Of a stretch of DNA of 64,000 bases, positions 17,489 to 26,698 are shown one piece after another (the stretch's first letter is position 1; each line of letters begins with the position of its first letter). The notes below the pieces were generated by a model. It had not been told where the DNA came from. It saw only the letters and a list, made by a program, of their open reading frames with translations, and ran no database searches. The DNA comes from Halorubrum sp. CBA1229 (GTDB taxonomy: Archaea; Halobacteriota; Halobacteria; Halobacteriales; Haloferacaceae): NCBI RefSeq assembly GCF_003721435.2, contig NZ_CP054585.1, positions 248,001 to 312,000 on the forward strand, read 5' to 3'. The translations under genes were made by a program, and so were the position numbers.

Positions 17489-18601
17489 CTATGACGTCAA
17501 ATCTGTATACATATTTCGATAATCAGACACCATACGTTTCGTCTCGAAATGATCCGATCGATTTTGACCAGTGTGACCAAATTGTTCACGCTGGTTCAAG
17601 TTTTGTATAAGCTCATTCATTCGAGAAGCCAACACATCGGAATTGCCTGGTTCAATAAGGTAACCAGTCTTTGCATCGTCTATAAGTTCCGGAATCCCCG
17701 AAATATTCGTCGCGATGACTGGAAGTCCAGCTGCCATCGCTTCAATAATCACGAGTGGAGTTCCCTCACGAAACGATGGGAGAACGAGGATATCGGATCC
17801 TGCCATCACGTTCGGTATATCGGTTCGATAGCCGAGTAGATGGACGGTATCCTCGAGATCCCGATCATGGATCTCATCTTCGAGGTGGCTCCGTAATAGG
17901 CCGTCACCGGCGATCAGCATCGAAACATTCTTTTTTTCGAGTGATTCCACTGCATCGAGTAAGACATCGAATCCTTTCCCTTCCGCGAGTCGACTCACCA
18001 TCAGGACACGTGGTTCCGTCCCTGGGAGATCTGTCGCGGGTTCCACGTCTCGAAAGTCGTCGAGATCGATACCGTATCGAATCGTCCGATACTGCTCCTC
18101 TCGGCCGATCCCACGGGAGAGGTACTCCTCAGCGATGACTTCGGCGATCGAGACCTGGACATCGGTCCATCGAGCGGCTACCCGTTCACATCGTTCGACG
18201 AACCAGTTCAGGAGATCGTTCCGGTCTTCTGCGAATGGAACGCCGTGGATCGTGTGAATCACGTGGGGCACGCCAGCGAGACGCGCGGCCGCACGGCCGA
18301 TGATGCCCGCCTCGGTACTGTGAGTGTGTACGATGTCAAAGTCCTCTCGGTTAATGAAACGCGCAACGGTAAAGACCGCGCCAATAGCAGTGACGGGATT
18401 GTAGTGTCGAATCAGCGGGAACTGCCTCGTCTGAACGCCGGCCTCGTGAAGCGCATCGATGTTGTGTTGATCCACTTCCGAACCGTATCCGACGGTCACG
18501 TCGAACCCGTCGATTTCGGTGGCGATCGGGAGAAGCGCGTTGACCGCTCCCCCGTCGATGAGTCGGGTAATGAGGTGAAAGATGCGGGGTTCCGACGACA
18601 T
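17489..18601 (-). CDS. Family 4 glycosyltransferase
   Basis: 370 residues in the GT-B fold. The N-terminal domain starts FHLITRLIDGGAVNALLP. The C-terminal nucleotide-sugar site shows RVLMVSRLAEGKGFDVLLDA and then FREGTPLVIIEAMAAGLPVI (E-x7-E type). It adds a sugar to a lipid-linked or nucleotide-linked acceptor in the cytoplasm. It is divergent from the epimerase gene 85 bases away, so the two share a short promoter region. Confidence 0.92.
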   Translation of the reverse strand: MSSEPRIFHLITRLIDGGAVNALLPIATEIDGFDVTVGYGSEVDQHNIDALHEAGVQTRQFPLIRHYNPVTAIGAVFTVARFINREDFDIVHTHSTEAGIIGRAAARLAGVPHVIHTIHGVPFAEDRNDLLNWFVERCERVAARWTDVQVSIAEVIAEEYLSRGIGREEQYRTIRYGIDLDDFRDVEPATDLPGTEPRVLMVSRLAEGKGFDVLLDAVESLEKKNVSMLIAGDGLLRSHLEDEIHDRDLEDTVHLLGYRTDIPNVMAGSDILVLPSFREGTPLVIIEAMAAGLPVIATNISGIPELIDDAKTGYLIEPGNSDVLASRMNELIQNLNQREQFGHTGQNRSDHFETKRMVSDYRNMYTDLTS

Positions 18602-18685
18602 TAGACCGTCCTCTTTCGGCGAGATTCAAAACAATCCCGATCCCGAACCCGGAGGCTATTAAACACTCACTCGAGAGGATTCCGT

Positions 18686-19597
18686 ATGACCGCTACTCCA
18701 ACGGATCGAAACGTCCTCGTCACCGGTGGCGCGGGATTCATCGGGAGCCACCTGGTGGACGCGCTCGTCGGAGCCAACGACGTAACGGTCCTCGACGACT
18801 TCTCGACCGGCTACCGTGAGAACGTCAATCCGAAAGCGACCGTGATCGAGGGCGACATCCGCGACCGCGACACCGTCGAGAGCGCGATGGACGGGATAGA
18901 TTTGGTGTTTCACGAGGCCGCCCTCGTCAGCGTTGACAAGTCGGTCGAACAACCCCAACTCTCCCACGAGACGAACGCGACACCGACCCTGTCGATCCTC
19001 GACGCTGCCCGCGAGAACGACGCTCGCGTCATCCTCGCGTCGAGCGCTGCGATCTACGGTCGACCGTCGAGCGTTCCGGTCACTGAATCGGAGCCGAAAC
19101 GCCCGAACTCGCCCTACGGGATCGATAAACTCTACCTGGACCATCACGCGAGGACGTATCACGACCTGTATGGGCTCGAAACGGTCGCCCTCCGCTATTT
19201 CAACGTGTACGGCCCCCGCCAGCGAGGAGGACCGTATAGCGGCGTCATCAGTATCTTCGCGGATCGATTGGCGAACGACGAACCGGTGACCGTTCACGGC
19301 GACGGCACACAGACGCGGGACTTCGTTCACGTCTCAGACGTCGTCCAGGCGAATCTACTGGCCGCGGAGACGGACGCCGTCGGGGAGGCGTTCAACGTCG
19401 GAACCGGGTCAAGTATCTCGATCCGGGAGCTGGCGGACTTGATGCGAGAGTCGACGGAGAGCACGTCCGAAATCGTTCATACTGAGGGCCGGTCCGGAGA
19501 TATCGAACGGAGCGTTGCGGACATCCGAAAGGCGAAAGACAAACTCGGATACGATCCGACGATCGATCTCGAAGACGGAATTCGAGACGTTGTGTAA
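18686..19597 (+). CDS. NAD-dependent sugar epimerase (UDP-glucose/UDP-GlcNAc 4-epimerase type)
   Basis: 303 residues, extended SDR family. The NAD site VLVTGGAGFIGSHLVDALVG is at the N-terminus, the catalytic Ser/Tyr/Lys are in ASSAAIYG and YGIDK (Y-x3-K), and RYFNVYGPRQ follows. It interconverts nucleotide sugars for glycan assembly; the exact substrate cannot be read from sequence. It lies divergent to the GT4 gene and is followed by a degenerate region with the remnant of another epimerase. Confidence 0.88.
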   Translation: MTATPTDRNVLVTGGAGFIGSHLVDALVGANDVTVLDDFSTGYRENVNPKATVIEGDIRDRDTVESAMDGIDLVFHEAALVSVDKSVEQPQLSHETNATPTLSILDAARENDARVILASSAAIYGRPSSVPVTESEPKRPNSPYGIDKLYLDHHARTYHDLYGLETVALRYFNVYGPRQRGGPYSGVISIFADRLANDEPVTVHGDGTQTRDFVHVSDVVQANLLAAETDAVGEAFNVGTGSSISIRELADLMRESTESTSEIVHTEGRSGDIERSVADIRKAKDKLGYDPTIDLEDGIRDVV

Positions 19598-19755
19598 TCC
19601 GATCTCCCGATCACAGCGCGACCCGGAGGATCCACATTACGCCTCCCCTACCGAACGCCCGCAAACAAACGTACCGATCCGCACTTCTCGAACAATATCC
19701 ACCGGCCAATACCGACAATCGATGACGTAATGCGAATTCTGTCCGAGGATCGGAC

Positions 19756-19970
19756 ATGAACGACAAGCGTCCTCGTCACCGGCGGCGCAGGCTTCGTCGG
19801 CTCGAACCTCGCGAACCGCCTCGCCGCCGACAACGACGTGATCACCGTCGACGACTGCTACCTCGGCGACCCGAACAACCACACGGACGACGTGGAGTGC
19901 GCGAGGTGTCCGTCCTCGGGAACGACTACCCCGCCGACATCAACGCCGTCAAGAATGTCATCGAGGTAGT
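19756..19970 (+). pseudogene. 5' remnant of an NAD-dependent epimerase
   Basis: After an apparent start ATGAACGAC a one-base shift opens the frame SVLVTGGAGFVGSNLANRLA, followed by DNDVITVDDCYLGDPNNHT. This is the NAD-binding half-domain of an SDR epimerase, but not a recent copy of either intact epimerase nearby. After RSVLGNDYPADINAV similarity ends. The remainder of 19598-20214 holds only short unrecognised frames. Confidence 0.65.
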
Positions 19971-20214
19971 CCAGAACCTCTGTCATACCCTGACGAGATC
20001 GTCACGAACACGAGTCTCAATCGGTGGGCGAACTTTCAGAGGCGGAGCGATTCGGCAGAGGAGTATACAGATGAGCCGTGCACGTTTCCGTCAGAAGTTC
20101 CGACACGCCTTGTTTGGGAGATCATGTTTGTCTGAGCAACTTGAGTCGGAGTAGCCGCCCAAGTCATTCACTGTACAGGTGAATCTTTTTGATGACATTA
20201 GGAGACATTCCCAC

Positions 20215-20412
20215 ATGGGCAGACTCGGAACGCAGTCGACAACCGCGGATCGGCAGTTTGCGCTCGCCTGGGTCGGCATGGGGTTCGTGATGTCACTGGC
20301 TGTCGCCACGATCGATTTTTTGCCGCTCCCGTTGGAGGCTGTGTATGTCTTCGCCGCTGGCGTCATGCTTCGTGAGACCCTTGGTCTTGCGTATTGGATC
20401 CTGCAGAAATAA
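20215..20412 (+). CDS. Small two-helix membrane protein, unrecognised
   Basis: 65 residues from the ATG at 20215. A short polar N-terminus is followed by two hydrophobic segments (about residues 18-34 and 38-60) and a final ILQK. I do not recognise a family. It is the only clean frame in a debris-rich stretch, and its hydrophobic pattern looks selected rather than random. It could be an isolated genuine gene or the tail of a lost one. The 40 codons after it (to a TGA near 20505, ending RYQRAVID) look like another gene fragment. Confidence 0.4.
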   Translation: MGRLGTQSTTADRQFALAWVGMGFVMSLAVATIDFLPLPLEAVYVFAAGVMLRETLGLAYWILQK

Positions 20413-20634
20413 AGAGGCCTCCGAACAGTTCAGTACCGACACCGAAGCGGAATTTGACGAGCAGCGTGAAATGCTTCGCCGTTACCAGCGGGCGGTCATC
20501 GATTGAATAGCGGAGGTAAGGTTGCGTGGTCGACGAACGGGTCGTCTCTGTCAGGCTCGAACAGATTGAACAGTACGACCAGCCAACTAGCGAAGGCAGA
20601 ATCCTTATCATTACCTGAATTGAATGATTTGCTT

Positions 20635-21390
20635 ATGAAAGCAGTCGTACTCGCAGCCGGAGAGGGCACGCGCCTTCGTTCGCTCACAGAAGACAAGCCC
20701 AAGGGCATGGTTGAGGTCGCCGACAAACCACTCATCACGCACTGTTTCGATCAGCTGATCGAACTCGGTGCGGACGAACTCATCGTAGTCGTCGGCTACA
20801 TGAAAGAGAAAATCATCGACCACTACGGCGACGAGTACGATAGCGTCCCGATTACCTATACTCACCAGCGCGAACAGAAGGGGCTCGCCCACGCGCTGCT
20901 CACCGTCGAGGAACACATCGACGACGACTTCATGCTTATTCTCGGCGACAACATCTTTCAAGCAAACCTCCAAGACGTGGTCCGCCGCCAACGTGAAGAC
21001 CGTGCAGACGCCGCGTTCCTCGTCGAGGAGGTTCCGTGGGAGGACGCCTCTCGCTACGGTGTCTGTGATACCAACCAGTACGGCGAGATCACAGACGTTG
21101 TTGAAAAGCCGGAGGACCCACCGAGCAATCTCGTGATGACCGGCTTCTACACGTTCACGCCCGCCATCTTCCACGCGTGTCATCTCGTCCAGCCGTCGAA
21201 CCGCGACGAATACGAGATATCCGACGCGATCGATCTGCTCATCCAGTCGGGGCGGACCATCGACGCCATCGGTCTTGACGGGTGGCGCATCGACGTCGGC
21301 TATCCCGAAGACCGTGATGAGGCCGAGCGCCGCCTCACCGGCGAAGACACCGACGACACCACCGAAGAGGTTGTTGAGTCCGACGCGTAG
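20635..21390 (+). CDS. Sugar-1-phosphate nucleotidyltransferase (AglF-like)
   Basis: 251 residues from the ATG at 20635; the start is fixed by the family N-terminus KAVVLAAGEGTRLRSLTEDK, so upstream in-frame codons are not coding. Other conserved parts are KPLITHCFDQL, the metal-site LILGDNIF and a C-terminal GWRIDVGYPEDRDEAERRL. It makes UDP- or dTDP-sugar from sugar-1-phosphate, as AglF does in Haloferax N-glycosylation. It is shorter than bacterial RmlA. A frameshifted relic of a close relative lies about 290 bases downstream. Confidence 0.88.
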   Translation: MKAVVLAAGEGTRLRSLTEDKPKGMVEVADKPLITHCFDQLIELGADELIVVVGYMKEKIIDHYGDEYDSVPITYTHQREQKGLAHALLTVEEHIDDDFMLILGDNIFQANLQDVVRRQREDRADAAFLVEEVPWEDASRYGVCDTNQYGEITDVVEKPEDPPSNLVMTGFYTFTPAIFHACHLVQPSNRDEYEISDAIDLLIQSGRTIDAIGLDGWRIDVGYPEDRDEAERRLTGEDTDDTTEEVVESDA

Positions 21391-21678
21391 CGAATCACCG
21401 ACGAGAGCTGGCTCGACCGGAGTTCGGGTCGTCTTCGCCGCCGTTCGTGAGAGCATGTGTAAGCCACAGTATTCCAACGCGAGAATCCTTGCACTAAAGA
21501 TCGATATGAATGTTAAGAAATGAGAGAGATCAGCCACGTTTCAGTAGTCGTCGCTCCGATTTAGTGTATTCACCGTTTGTCTTCCCGTTCATGATCGTTG
21601 CAGGAGCGATCGTGTGGAGTGCCTACGGCATCAGATACGACGTGTCAGGGAATGAGATGCTCATCTTTGAGCTCCGGC

Positions 21679-21895
21679 GTCCACGCTCGCGATCTTCCAC
21701 GCCTGCTATCTTATTTGGCCCTCAAACCGCGACGAGTACGAGATCGCCGATCCGATCGAACGCTTCATTCAGTCTGGCCGAAGCACCGACACTATCGGGC
21801 TTGAGACGTGGCACATCGCGTCAACTACCCCGAGGACTATGATGAAGCGAAACAGCGTCTCTCGGAGACCGCTAACGCGGACTTGGTACACTGGG
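21679..21895 (+). pseudogene. C-terminal remnant of a second nucleotidyltransferase
   Basis: The frame STLAIFHACYLIWPSNRDEY, then IERFIQSGRSTDTIGLETWH, shifts by one base to VNYPEDYDEAKQRLSE. It matches the C-terminal third of the intact nucleotidyltransferase upstream (FHACHLVQPSNRDEY, then IQSGRTIDAIGLDGWR), so it is a diverged tandem copy. Weak traces of the preceding part are visible around 21600-21660. The remaining 21896-22038 contains an AT-rich promoter-like stretch for the next gene. Confidence 0.72.
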
Positions 21896-22038
21896 GTGCT
21901 GTCGAGACAGGTGACCGCTCATTACACGTTGGGCCTAACTATACTTGAAAAGACACGGTGGAGTATCGTCGTTTTTGTTTTTTGATTTGTATGACTCACA
22001 AGCTTAAGGTATCTCTATCCCGCAGTCCATCTTAATAC

Positions 22039-23013
22039 ATGACCGTTTTAGTCACCGGCGGGGCCGGCTTTATCGGGTCACATCTCGTCGATCACCTCCT
22101 CACAGAAACCGACGAGAACATCACCATCCTCGACAACTTTTCGACAGGAAGCGACTCGAACCTCTCGCATCTTGAGACCGATCGCGTTGACACGGTTGAC
22201 GGTGATATCCGCGACGCATCACTTGTTGCTGACCTCATCGCCGACGCCGATACAGTATATCACCTCGCGGCCGCGGTCGGCGTAAAACGTATTGTCGAGA
22301 ACCCGCTCGACTCCCTACGAACGAATCTTGAGGGCACAAAGAACGTGCTCGAAGCAGCCGCTCAGGATGCGACGCCAACGTTTATCGCCTCGTCCTCAGA
22401 GGTATACGGCAAATCGGAAGCGATTCCCTTCGCAGAAGACGACGACCGCGTGTACGGATCAACGGCATCACCGCGCTGGGGCTACGCGACTGCGAAGGCA
22501 GCCGACGAGTTTCTAGCGGTAGGGTTTCAGAAGGAACACGGACTGCCCGTTGTCGTCGGTCGGTATTTCAACATTGTCGGGCCGCGACAGACCGGACAGT
22601 ACGGCATGGTGATCCCGACGTTCGTCAAGCAGGCACTTGCTGGGGACGATCTGACTGTGTACGGCGACGGCACACAGATCCGAAGTTTCACGCACGTGGC
22701 AGATGCGGTCTCGATCACACACGAACTCTTGTCGACGCCCGCGGCGCATGGTGAGGTCTTCAATATTGGTGCTCCGGGACCCACATCGATCAATAATCTC
22801 GCAAAACGAGTCATCGAGCTCACTGACAGCGACTCTGCGATCACACACATCCCGTTTGAGGAAGCGTATGATGAGGACTTCGAAGAGCCCGATGCCCGTG
22901 AGCCCGACATCTCTAAGCTCCGCGCAACGATTGGACGTGAACCAGAGGCTGATCTCGATCGGATTCTCCGAGATGTTATTGCCAACCGGACTGATAGGGT
23001 GAGTATCGAATGA
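22039..23013 (+). CDS. NAD-dependent epimerase/dehydratase (UDP-sugar epimerase)
   Basis: 324 residues. The Rossmann start is VLVTGGAGFIGSHLVDHLL; the catalytic motif is SSSEVYG with Y-x3-K in GYATAK; GRYFNIVGPRQTGQYGMVIP follows. This is the WbpP/UDP-glucose-4-epimerase-like group of extended SDRs. The last four bases overlap the start codon of the nucleotide-sugar dehydrogenase (ATGA), so the two are translationally coupled and probably act successively on one UDP-sugar. Confidence 0.88.
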   Translation: MTVLVTGGAGFIGSHLVDHLLTETDENITILDNFSTGSDSNLSHLETDRVDTVDGDIRDASLVADLIADADTVYHLAAAVGVKRIVENPLDSLRTNLEGTKNVLEAAAQDATPTFIASSSEVYGKSEAIPFAEDDDRVYGSTASPRWGYATAKAADEFLAVGFQKEHGLPVVVGRYFNIVGPRQTGQYGMVIPTFVKQALAGDDLTVYGDGTQIRSFTHVADAVSITHELLSTPAAHGEVFNIGAPGPTSINNLAKRVIELTDSDSAITHIPFEEAYDEDFEEPDAREPDISKLRATIGREPEADLDRILRDVIANRTDRVSIE

Positions 23014-24335
23014 CCGATATTGAAGAACGGCTCGCCACTCGTGACGCACAGGTTGGTGTCATCGGCCTCGGATACGTCGGGCTCCCCCTCAGCCTCGCGT
23101 TCGTTGAGGCCGGATTCGATGTTCGTGGCTTCGATATCAACGAAGAGCGCGTCGACCAGCTCCAAGCTGGAGCAAGCTACGTTGACGATGTGACCGACGC
23201 CGACCTCAAGAACGGCCTCACCGACGGCTTTACCCCTGATTCCAATCCCGATGTTGTCGCCGACTGTGACGTATACATCATCGCCGTCCCGACTGGTGTT
23301 GCCGATGGAGAGCCAGCGATGGGCGCAGTGAGAGCAGCAGCCCAAACCGTTTCAGAACAGTCAGGCTATCGCGAGACACTCGTTGTCGTCTCAAGTACGG
23401 TGTATCCAGGCGCGACACAGGAAGTGGTCAAACCGATTATTACTGACGAGCGACCCCCTGCGTTGACGCAGTTTGCGATGGTTCCAGAGCGACTCAACCC
23501 CGGTGGGGATCATGAGATTAGTGAGATCCCACTCGTGGTGGGTGCAGATGACGCCCCTGCACGAACCGCAGCCAGTACCCTCTTTGGAGCGATCACAGAC
23601 ACAGTTCCGGTCGCCGCGACGGAGACGGCTGAACTCTCGAAAACACTCGAGAACACGTATCGAATGGTCAATATCGCGCTCGTGAACCAACTCGTCGCTC
23701 TCACAGAGCGGTTAGATGCCGACGTGTGGGAAGCGGTCGACGCAGCTGGGAGCAAACCGTTTGGGTTTCAAGCATTTGAGCCCGGCCCAGGCGTTGGCGG
23801 CCACTGTATCCCGATCGATCCACAGTTCTTGACATGGCGCGCAAATGAGTTGGGGACCGAGTTGCCGTTTATTGACCACGCACAACAGGTAAATGAGGAA
23901 ATGCCAGATCGAGTTGTCGAGGGGGTCATCACCGCACTCAAGGCCCGCGGCGTGACCCTTACTGACGCGTCAGTCCTCGCCTTGGGGGCCGCCTACAAGC
24001 CGAACATTACCGACCCACGAAATTCACCCGCAATTGAAGTGGTGAAGTCGCTCCGTCAACAAACCAACGTCACTCTTGTTGATCCCCATGTCGATTCTGA
24101 GGAAGCACGTATCCCACTCACAAATACCGTGAGTGACGAGACGGTACAGGCGGCTGACGCAGTGGTCCTTCTCGTAGACCACGATGCGTTCAATCTCACA
24201 CGGCTTGGCAACCAAGCGTCGTTTGTGTATGACGCAAAAAATGCGATGCCAGAAGACGCTTCCGCGACAGTAGTGACGCTCGGCGAAACAGCCGAAGCTG
24301 CTGATGTCCTGGCTAAAAGTCGAGTAATCAAATAA
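23010..24335 (+). CDS. Nucleotide-sugar dehydrogenase (UDP-ManNAc/UDP-glucose dehydrogenase family)
   Basis: 441 residues. The NAD-binding site is VGVIGLGYVGLPLSLAFVEA near residue 14. The catalytic Cys sits in GPGVGGHCIPIDP around residue 265, and the C-terminal UDP-binding domain includes ALGAAYKPNITDPRNSPA. The enzyme oxidises C6 of a UDP-hexose to a uronic acid; the sequence is nearer the WecC/UDP-ManNAc dehydrogenase type than AglM, but this is not certain. It is coupled by ATGA overlap to the epimerase. Confidence 0.88.
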   Translation: MTDIEERLATRDAQVGVIGLGYVGLPLSLAFVEAGFDVRGFDINEERVDQLQAGASYVDDVTDADLKNGLTDGFTPDSNPDVVADCDVYIIAVPTGVADGEPAMGAVRAAAQTVSEQSGYRETLVVVSSTVYPGATQEVVKPIITDERPPALTQFAMVPERLNPGGDHEISEIPLVVGADDAPARTAASTLFGAITDTVPVAATETAELSKTLENTYRMVNIALVNQLVALTERLDADVWEAVDAAGSKPFGFQAFEPGPGVGGHCIPIDPQFLTWRANELGTELPFIDHAQQVNEEMPDRVVEGVITALKARGVTLTDASVLALGAAYKPNITDPRNSPAIEVVKSLRQQTNVTLVDPHVDSEEARIPLTNTVSDETVQAADAVVLLVDHDAFNLTRLGNQASFVYDAKNAMPEDASATVVTLGETAEAADVLAKSRVIK

Positions 24336-24360
24336 GTATGGCAACTGCGTTGCAGTAGTG

Positions 24361-24645
24361 AGGTATCACTGAAAATATTCTGGCTACCGATGGATTCATC
24401 GACCGCAACGTGATTCGGAGCGGCTCCATCTGTCAGCTGTAGATCGACCTTCTGTACCCACGGGCCGTGGTTCGATGGCGATCGATACCCAACCTCTCAA
24501 AAATCGGGACGGTATCCGACAGTGATACTCCAGCCAGCTGAAGTCGGATACTGAACTTCATCGCTGGCTCGGGTGTCGCCTCTCGTCCCAGAAAATCTAA
24601 CTCGATACAACCGTTGTTGGCACTGAGCCGGTCGAAACCGAGCAT
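24361..24645 (-). pseudogene. Remnant of an IS6-family transposase
   Basis: On the minus strand the frame contains CIELDFLGREATPEPAMKFS and IRLQLAGVSLSDTVPIFERL, followed after frameshifts by KVDLQLTDGAAPNHVAVDES. This is the N-terminal HTH and the first catalytic Asp region of haloarchaeal IS6 (ISH) transposases. The rest of the DDE domain is gone. The flanking 24646-25034 contains one short minus-strand frame at 24765-24983 that I cannot assign, and otherwise nothing. Confidence 0.7.
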
Positions 24646-25034
24646 GAACCACTCAATTTTTTGACCGCCTCATCCTTTGACCTTATTTCAACACAACCAG
24701 CAATTACGACTTTAGGTGATACTGCGCCAGCCAGAAAACAGAATGAGTGAACGATAAGACAATTCTACTCTGTTGAATCCGCAGAAGGCATCGGGATCGG
24801 ATCTCTGTGGAGTCGGTTCAGCAGTACTGTCAAGTGAATTTCAGATGATTCTCGAAGGAAGCAGACATCGTCGAGAGACCGATCAATACTTGACGGCGAA
24901 GTGCAGAACAATCCTAGTTTAGATATTGTGATCATTAATGTATTCTGATTTAACAGAGTAAACTTATATTTTGGCGTTTCCATACTGACCGCTCTTATCT
25001 CACCTCTAAATCCGGTATGATTACCGATCGGGGA

Positions 25035-26453
25035 TCACCGAACCGTTTGCAGCACGTCTACCATTACCTTCCAGATTTGTCGTACGACCAGCTTCATATC
25101 ATAAGTGAACGACTGCTGTTTGACATACTGGAGGTCATACCGAAGCTTCGTATCCGGCTCAGCACCGGTCACGTCGTTCACCTGCGCTAGGCCGGTCAGA
25201 CCAGGTTTCACAAACCAGCGCTTTCGCCAATCAACAACTCCCGATTGGATATCAGAATCAAGCTCTGGCCGCTCAGGTCGTGGACCAACCACACTCATAT
25301 TACCCTTCAATACAGCCCAGAGTTGCGGGATCTCGTCAAGATGGGTCTGACGCAACACGCGTCCAACGCGGGTTACACGCGGATCAATCCCACCATCATC
25401 TTCATCACTAATTGTCGCACCAATCTCATCCTCAGCGTTTTCGATCATCGACCGAAACTTGAACACCTCGAACGTCTCTCCGAACACCGCAGTCCGCTCC
25501 TGACTGTACAAAATTGATCCACCATCATCGAGCTTAATTGTCACTACGATTGCACAGATGACGGGACTCAACACCACTAACCCAAACAGTGAGAACAAAA
25601 CATCAAAGCTGCGTTTGAGGATGTGGTCTTGGATATCCCACGGTTCAATATCGACGGTGACGAGAGTCCCGACATTAGTGTCAGCACTTAACACCTGATC
25701 GGCGTGATCACGGTGGACGAGAACATCGACACCGTGTTCGTAACATGCATCAAGTGCGCCGAAGAACTCTGCGCGGTCTGTGTGCCCAAATGTTAACACG
25801 ACAGTATCAATATCGTACTCAACAAGGACGTCCTCAATTCGAGAGAGGCCACCTAACCGGTCTAGCCCGTTTAGCTGAAAACCTCCATCGGCAACAGCTG
25901 CTATCCGGTTCGGCGATTCAGTAGTCCTGTAGGCGCTCGTGGGACAGAGATACCCGAGGAGTGGGATATCGATATCGGCTGCAAGCTCTTCGATCGAACT
26001 CGGATCGTCCCCGACGATAATCGCACGCTCTGCATCACCATTCGGTCGCTGCCGAATCCACACGAACCACGCAGGCAACACCACGAGTAACAGCGGCGTG
26101 ATCGCGATGAGCGTCGCCCGCGGCAGCCGATAGGTATAATCAAAATACCCGATCGCAGCGAGGGTCACCATCGCGACCATGACCCGCTTTTGGGTAAGCG
26201 CCACCGTATCGAGAATGCGTCGCGGCCGTGGCTTGTACAACGGGAGAAACGCCGCCGTGACGATGACGACCGTCGTAAGCATCTCGAACACGAGTTCGGC
26301 ACCCATCGGCGCATCCGCTGCCAGTCGCCCAACAACTGGCAGCCGCGTGAGCAGCGCGTGGGCGACTGTGCTGTTGGCGACCACAACCGCGAGGGCAGTA
26401 ATGACTGCGACGCCGCTGACGCTGCGCAGCCGATACTGCCATCCGGAGAGCAT
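25035..26453 (-). CDS. Polyprenyl-phosphate sugar transferase (initiating glycosyl-1-phosphate transferase)
   Basis: 472 residues. Four N-terminal membrane helices and a CoA-binding-like middle domain precede a fifth helix (DVLFSLFGLVVLSPVICAIV). The C-terminal catalytic domain has KFRSMIENAED, LRQTHLDEIPQLWAVLKGNM, VGPRPERPEL and KPGLTGLAQVN. Such WbaP-type enzymes put the first sugar-phosphate on the lipid carrier. It is therefore the likely starting enzyme for the glycan built by this cluster, and it marks the cluster's right border before the conjugation genes. Confidence 0.9.
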   Translation of the reverse strand: MLSGWQYRLRSVSGVAVITALAVVVANSTVAHALLTRLPVVGRLAADAPMGAELVFEMLTTVVIVTAAFLPLYKPRPRRILDTVALTQKRVMVAMVTLAAIGYFDYTYRLPRATLIAITPLLLVVLPAWFVWIRQRPNGDAERAIIVGDDPSSIEELAADIDIPLLGYLCPTSAYRTTESPNRIAAVADGGFQLNGLDRLGGLSRIEDVLVEYDIDTVVLTFGHTDRAEFFGALDACYEHGVDVLVHRDHADQVLSADTNVGTLVTVDIEPWDIQDHILKRSFDVLFSLFGLVVLSPVICAIVVTIKLDDGGSILYSQERTAVFGETFEVFKFRSMIENAEDEIGATISDEDDGGIDPRVTRVGRVLRQTHLDEIPQLWAVLKGNMSVVGPRPERPELDSDIQSGVVDWRKRWFVKPGLTGLAQVNDVTGAEPDTKLRYDLQYVKQQSFTYDMKLVVRQIWKVMVDVLQTVR

Positions 26454-26698
26454 TAGCTGTACATTAGGATGACACTATATAAATGAACTACGATGTCCGT
26501 GACTGCAGCGTGGTAGTCTCAGAATTACGGTCCGCTAGGGGAGGAAAAAACGATTAGTGGCCAGCCTAGTAGCGCCTTCGACAATCTAATCGTGAAGGTA
26601 TGACCTACGTTGCTATGGAAGCCCTGAGCATGTTCTGACAAGCACAGACATGATCTGGAAGAGCCCAGATTGGGTGTGTTCAAACGGAATGTGTGTTC

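Noticed and set aside
24765-24983. 72-codon minus-strand frame as a regulator gene
   Set aside because: Only a vague resemblance to an HTH segment and no start context; it lies in IS debris.
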